From: Pseudomonadota bacterium
GTDB lineage: Bacteria > Desulfobacterota > Desulfobacteria > Desulfobacterales > Desulfobacteraceae
Assembly: GCA_018812385.1 (NCBI GenBank)
Contig: JAHJDU010000463.1
Span: 1 to 6,695 of the forward strand
Direction of reading: 5' to 3'
DNA: 6,695 nt
The position numbers were made by a program, and so were the translations under genes. Under the pieces are notes generated by a model, which saw only the letters and a program-made list of their open reading frames with translations, was not told the origin of the DNA and did not search any database. Below are positions 5,891-6,695 of this stretch, in pieces. Within the stretch, counting starts at the first letter, position 1. Every line of letters starts with the position of its first letter.

Positions 5891-6695
5891 ATGGAAAATG
5901 AAGAAAAAGTTGAATCTTTTGAATCCTTTATTAAGTCTTTTTTTTACGGCAGACGCTCTGACCTGTCTTTTAAATTTATGTCGGAGCTGCCATTGGAAGA
6001 TGCCTCAACCTTTATTCAGAACCTGTTCAAAGAGACCATTGATTCACTTGATGATGGTGATTTTTCCCGCGTAAAACAGATCGTGCTCCAGGGCCAGATA
6101 CAAGGATATAAAAAACAGAAAAATTTCGAATATGATCAGGGACCGTTTCATCCATTGGAAAAACCAGTATCTGCCTTAAAACTTTCGCTGCTTACTTCAA
6201 GCGGACATTTTTTAAAAGGCTCTGATCCCATGCCATTAGGGGTTGAGAACATGACCCAGGAAGAAGCAGAGCGCCGGGTCTTTGATTTTTTAAAAGAGGA
6301 ACCACAACTTTCCGAAATTCCATTTGGTTCATTGCCAGAGGATCTCATGCTTCGTCATGGCGGATATGATATCAGGGCAGCAGCAAAAGATCCCAATGTG
6401 TCTTTCCCCTACCAGAGAATGGTGACGTTGAAAGATCAAAGGGTGTTTAAGGCGTTAACACCCAGTGCCTATTCTTTTGTGGGCGCATGCTCCCAGAAAC
6501 GGCTGTTGAAAAAAACACTGCCGGATTGGGTGAAAAAATTTCTAGACCAGGGGACTGACGCTGTAGTCCTGGTTCCGGTCTGACCGGTCTGTCACATGTC
6601 CGTGGGACATGTCGCAAGAGCCTTGGAAGAAGTTAAAATAGCCACTGTTATTATTGCCGTGAAATCCTTTGAAACCCGGATGAGAATGATGTCCC
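5891..6695 (+). CDS. PrdB/GrdB-family reductase selenoprotein (glycine/sarcosine/betaine/D-proline reductase family), partial, in-frame UGA = Sec
   Basis: The ATG at 5891 has AGGAG (5880-5884) 6 nt upstream. The frame runs 230 codons to TGA (6581-6583), then stays open for 37 more codons to the window edge. Around the TGA it reads GTDAVVLVPV-Sec-PVCHMSVGHVARALEE, the active-site pattern of the D-proline reductase PrdB branch, in which selenocysteine occupies this position and a cysteine sits three residues on (here Sec231, Cys234). Other family features are LSLLTSSGHFLKG (98-110), RHGGYDIR (155-162), DPNVSFPYQRM (167-177) and AYSFVGAC (193-200). Known relatives reductively cleave D-proline, glycine, sarcosine or betaine using reduced thiols or protein partners. 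No PrdA- or GrdA-like partner is visible, so the substrate is open and this is unlikely to be a full Stickland enzyme as seen. An ordinary finder would truncate it at 6583. Confidence 0.87.
6581..6583 (+). other. In-frame UGA read as selenocysteine (Sec231)
   Basis: This TGA interrupts an otherwise continuous frame at the catalytic position of the PrdB/GrdB family. The residues before (AVVLVPV) and after (PVCHMSVGHVARALEE) both fit the family, which would not be expected after a true stop. A UxxC redox motif results. Insertion requires SelA, SelB, SelC and SelD encoded elsewhere. Confidence 0.87.
6584..6612 (+). promoter_or_regulatory. Bacterial SECIS-like hairpin downstream of the UGA
   Basis: ACATGTCC (6594-6601) pairs perfectly with GGACATGT (6605-6612) around a GTG loop (6602-6604). 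The stem begins 10 nt after the UGA and the loop 18 nt after it. The first loop nucleotide is G. These values fit the known geometry of bacterial SECIS elements, which sit inside the coding region just after the UGA and bind SelB. The sequence also encodes protein, so it is under dual constraint. Confidence 0.75.

Noticed and set aside
6581..6583. TGA as the true stop of a 230-residue hypothetical protein
   Set aside because: The downstream frame continues with the family's PVCH active-site context and a well-placed SECIS-like hairpin, so recoding explains the data better.

Overview
The window looks like chromosome from a strictly anaerobic bacterium, most likely a sulfate-reducing member of the Desulfobacterota (Desulfobacteraceae-like). 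This is inferred from moderately AT-rich DNA, a two-gene 2-oxoacid:ferredoxin oxidoreductase, and a selenocysteine-encoding gene of the D-proline/glycine reductase type. No search was run, so the taxonomy is tentative.

Left part (1-1205), housekeeping. It begins with the 5' end of a leftward gene for an acidic protein with repeated ELTD motifs, cut by the window edge. Next comes rsmE (16S rRNA m3U1498 methyltransferase), then a complete tRNA-Phe(GAA) with its own promoter, encoded CCA and intrinsic terminator.

Centre (1334-4969), a leftward three-gene operon. In transcription order it encodes a 2-oxoacid:ferredoxin oxidoreductase alpha subunit, a fused beta-gamma subunit whose start overlaps the alpha stop, and a 12-TM MFS transporter 8 bp further on. 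The simplest reading is uptake of an organic acid (or export of a product) coupled to CoA-dependent oxidative decarboxylation of a 2-oxoacid. No separate ferredoxin-like delta subunit is present.

Right part (5174-6695), a divergent rightward operon. A GntR-family regulator with an FCD ligand domain is followed after 18 bp by a PrdB/GrdB-family reductase subunit. That gene appears to stop at a TGA (6581-6583), but the frame continues as Sec-Pro-Val-Cys-His and a hairpin fitting a bacterial SECIS lies 10 nt downstream. The gene is therefore read as a selenoprotein running off the right edge.

The roughly 200-bp divergent intergenic region holds a good leftward promoter (TTGACA-N17-TACAAA). A perfect 26-bp palindrome sits at its predicted transcription start, as expected for a repressor operator, probably that of the adjacent GntR protein. 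Together the two operons look like one locally regulated catabolic locus: transporter, 2-oxoacid oxidation yielding reduced ferredoxin, and a selenium-dependent reductase. The substrate cannot be read from the sequence.
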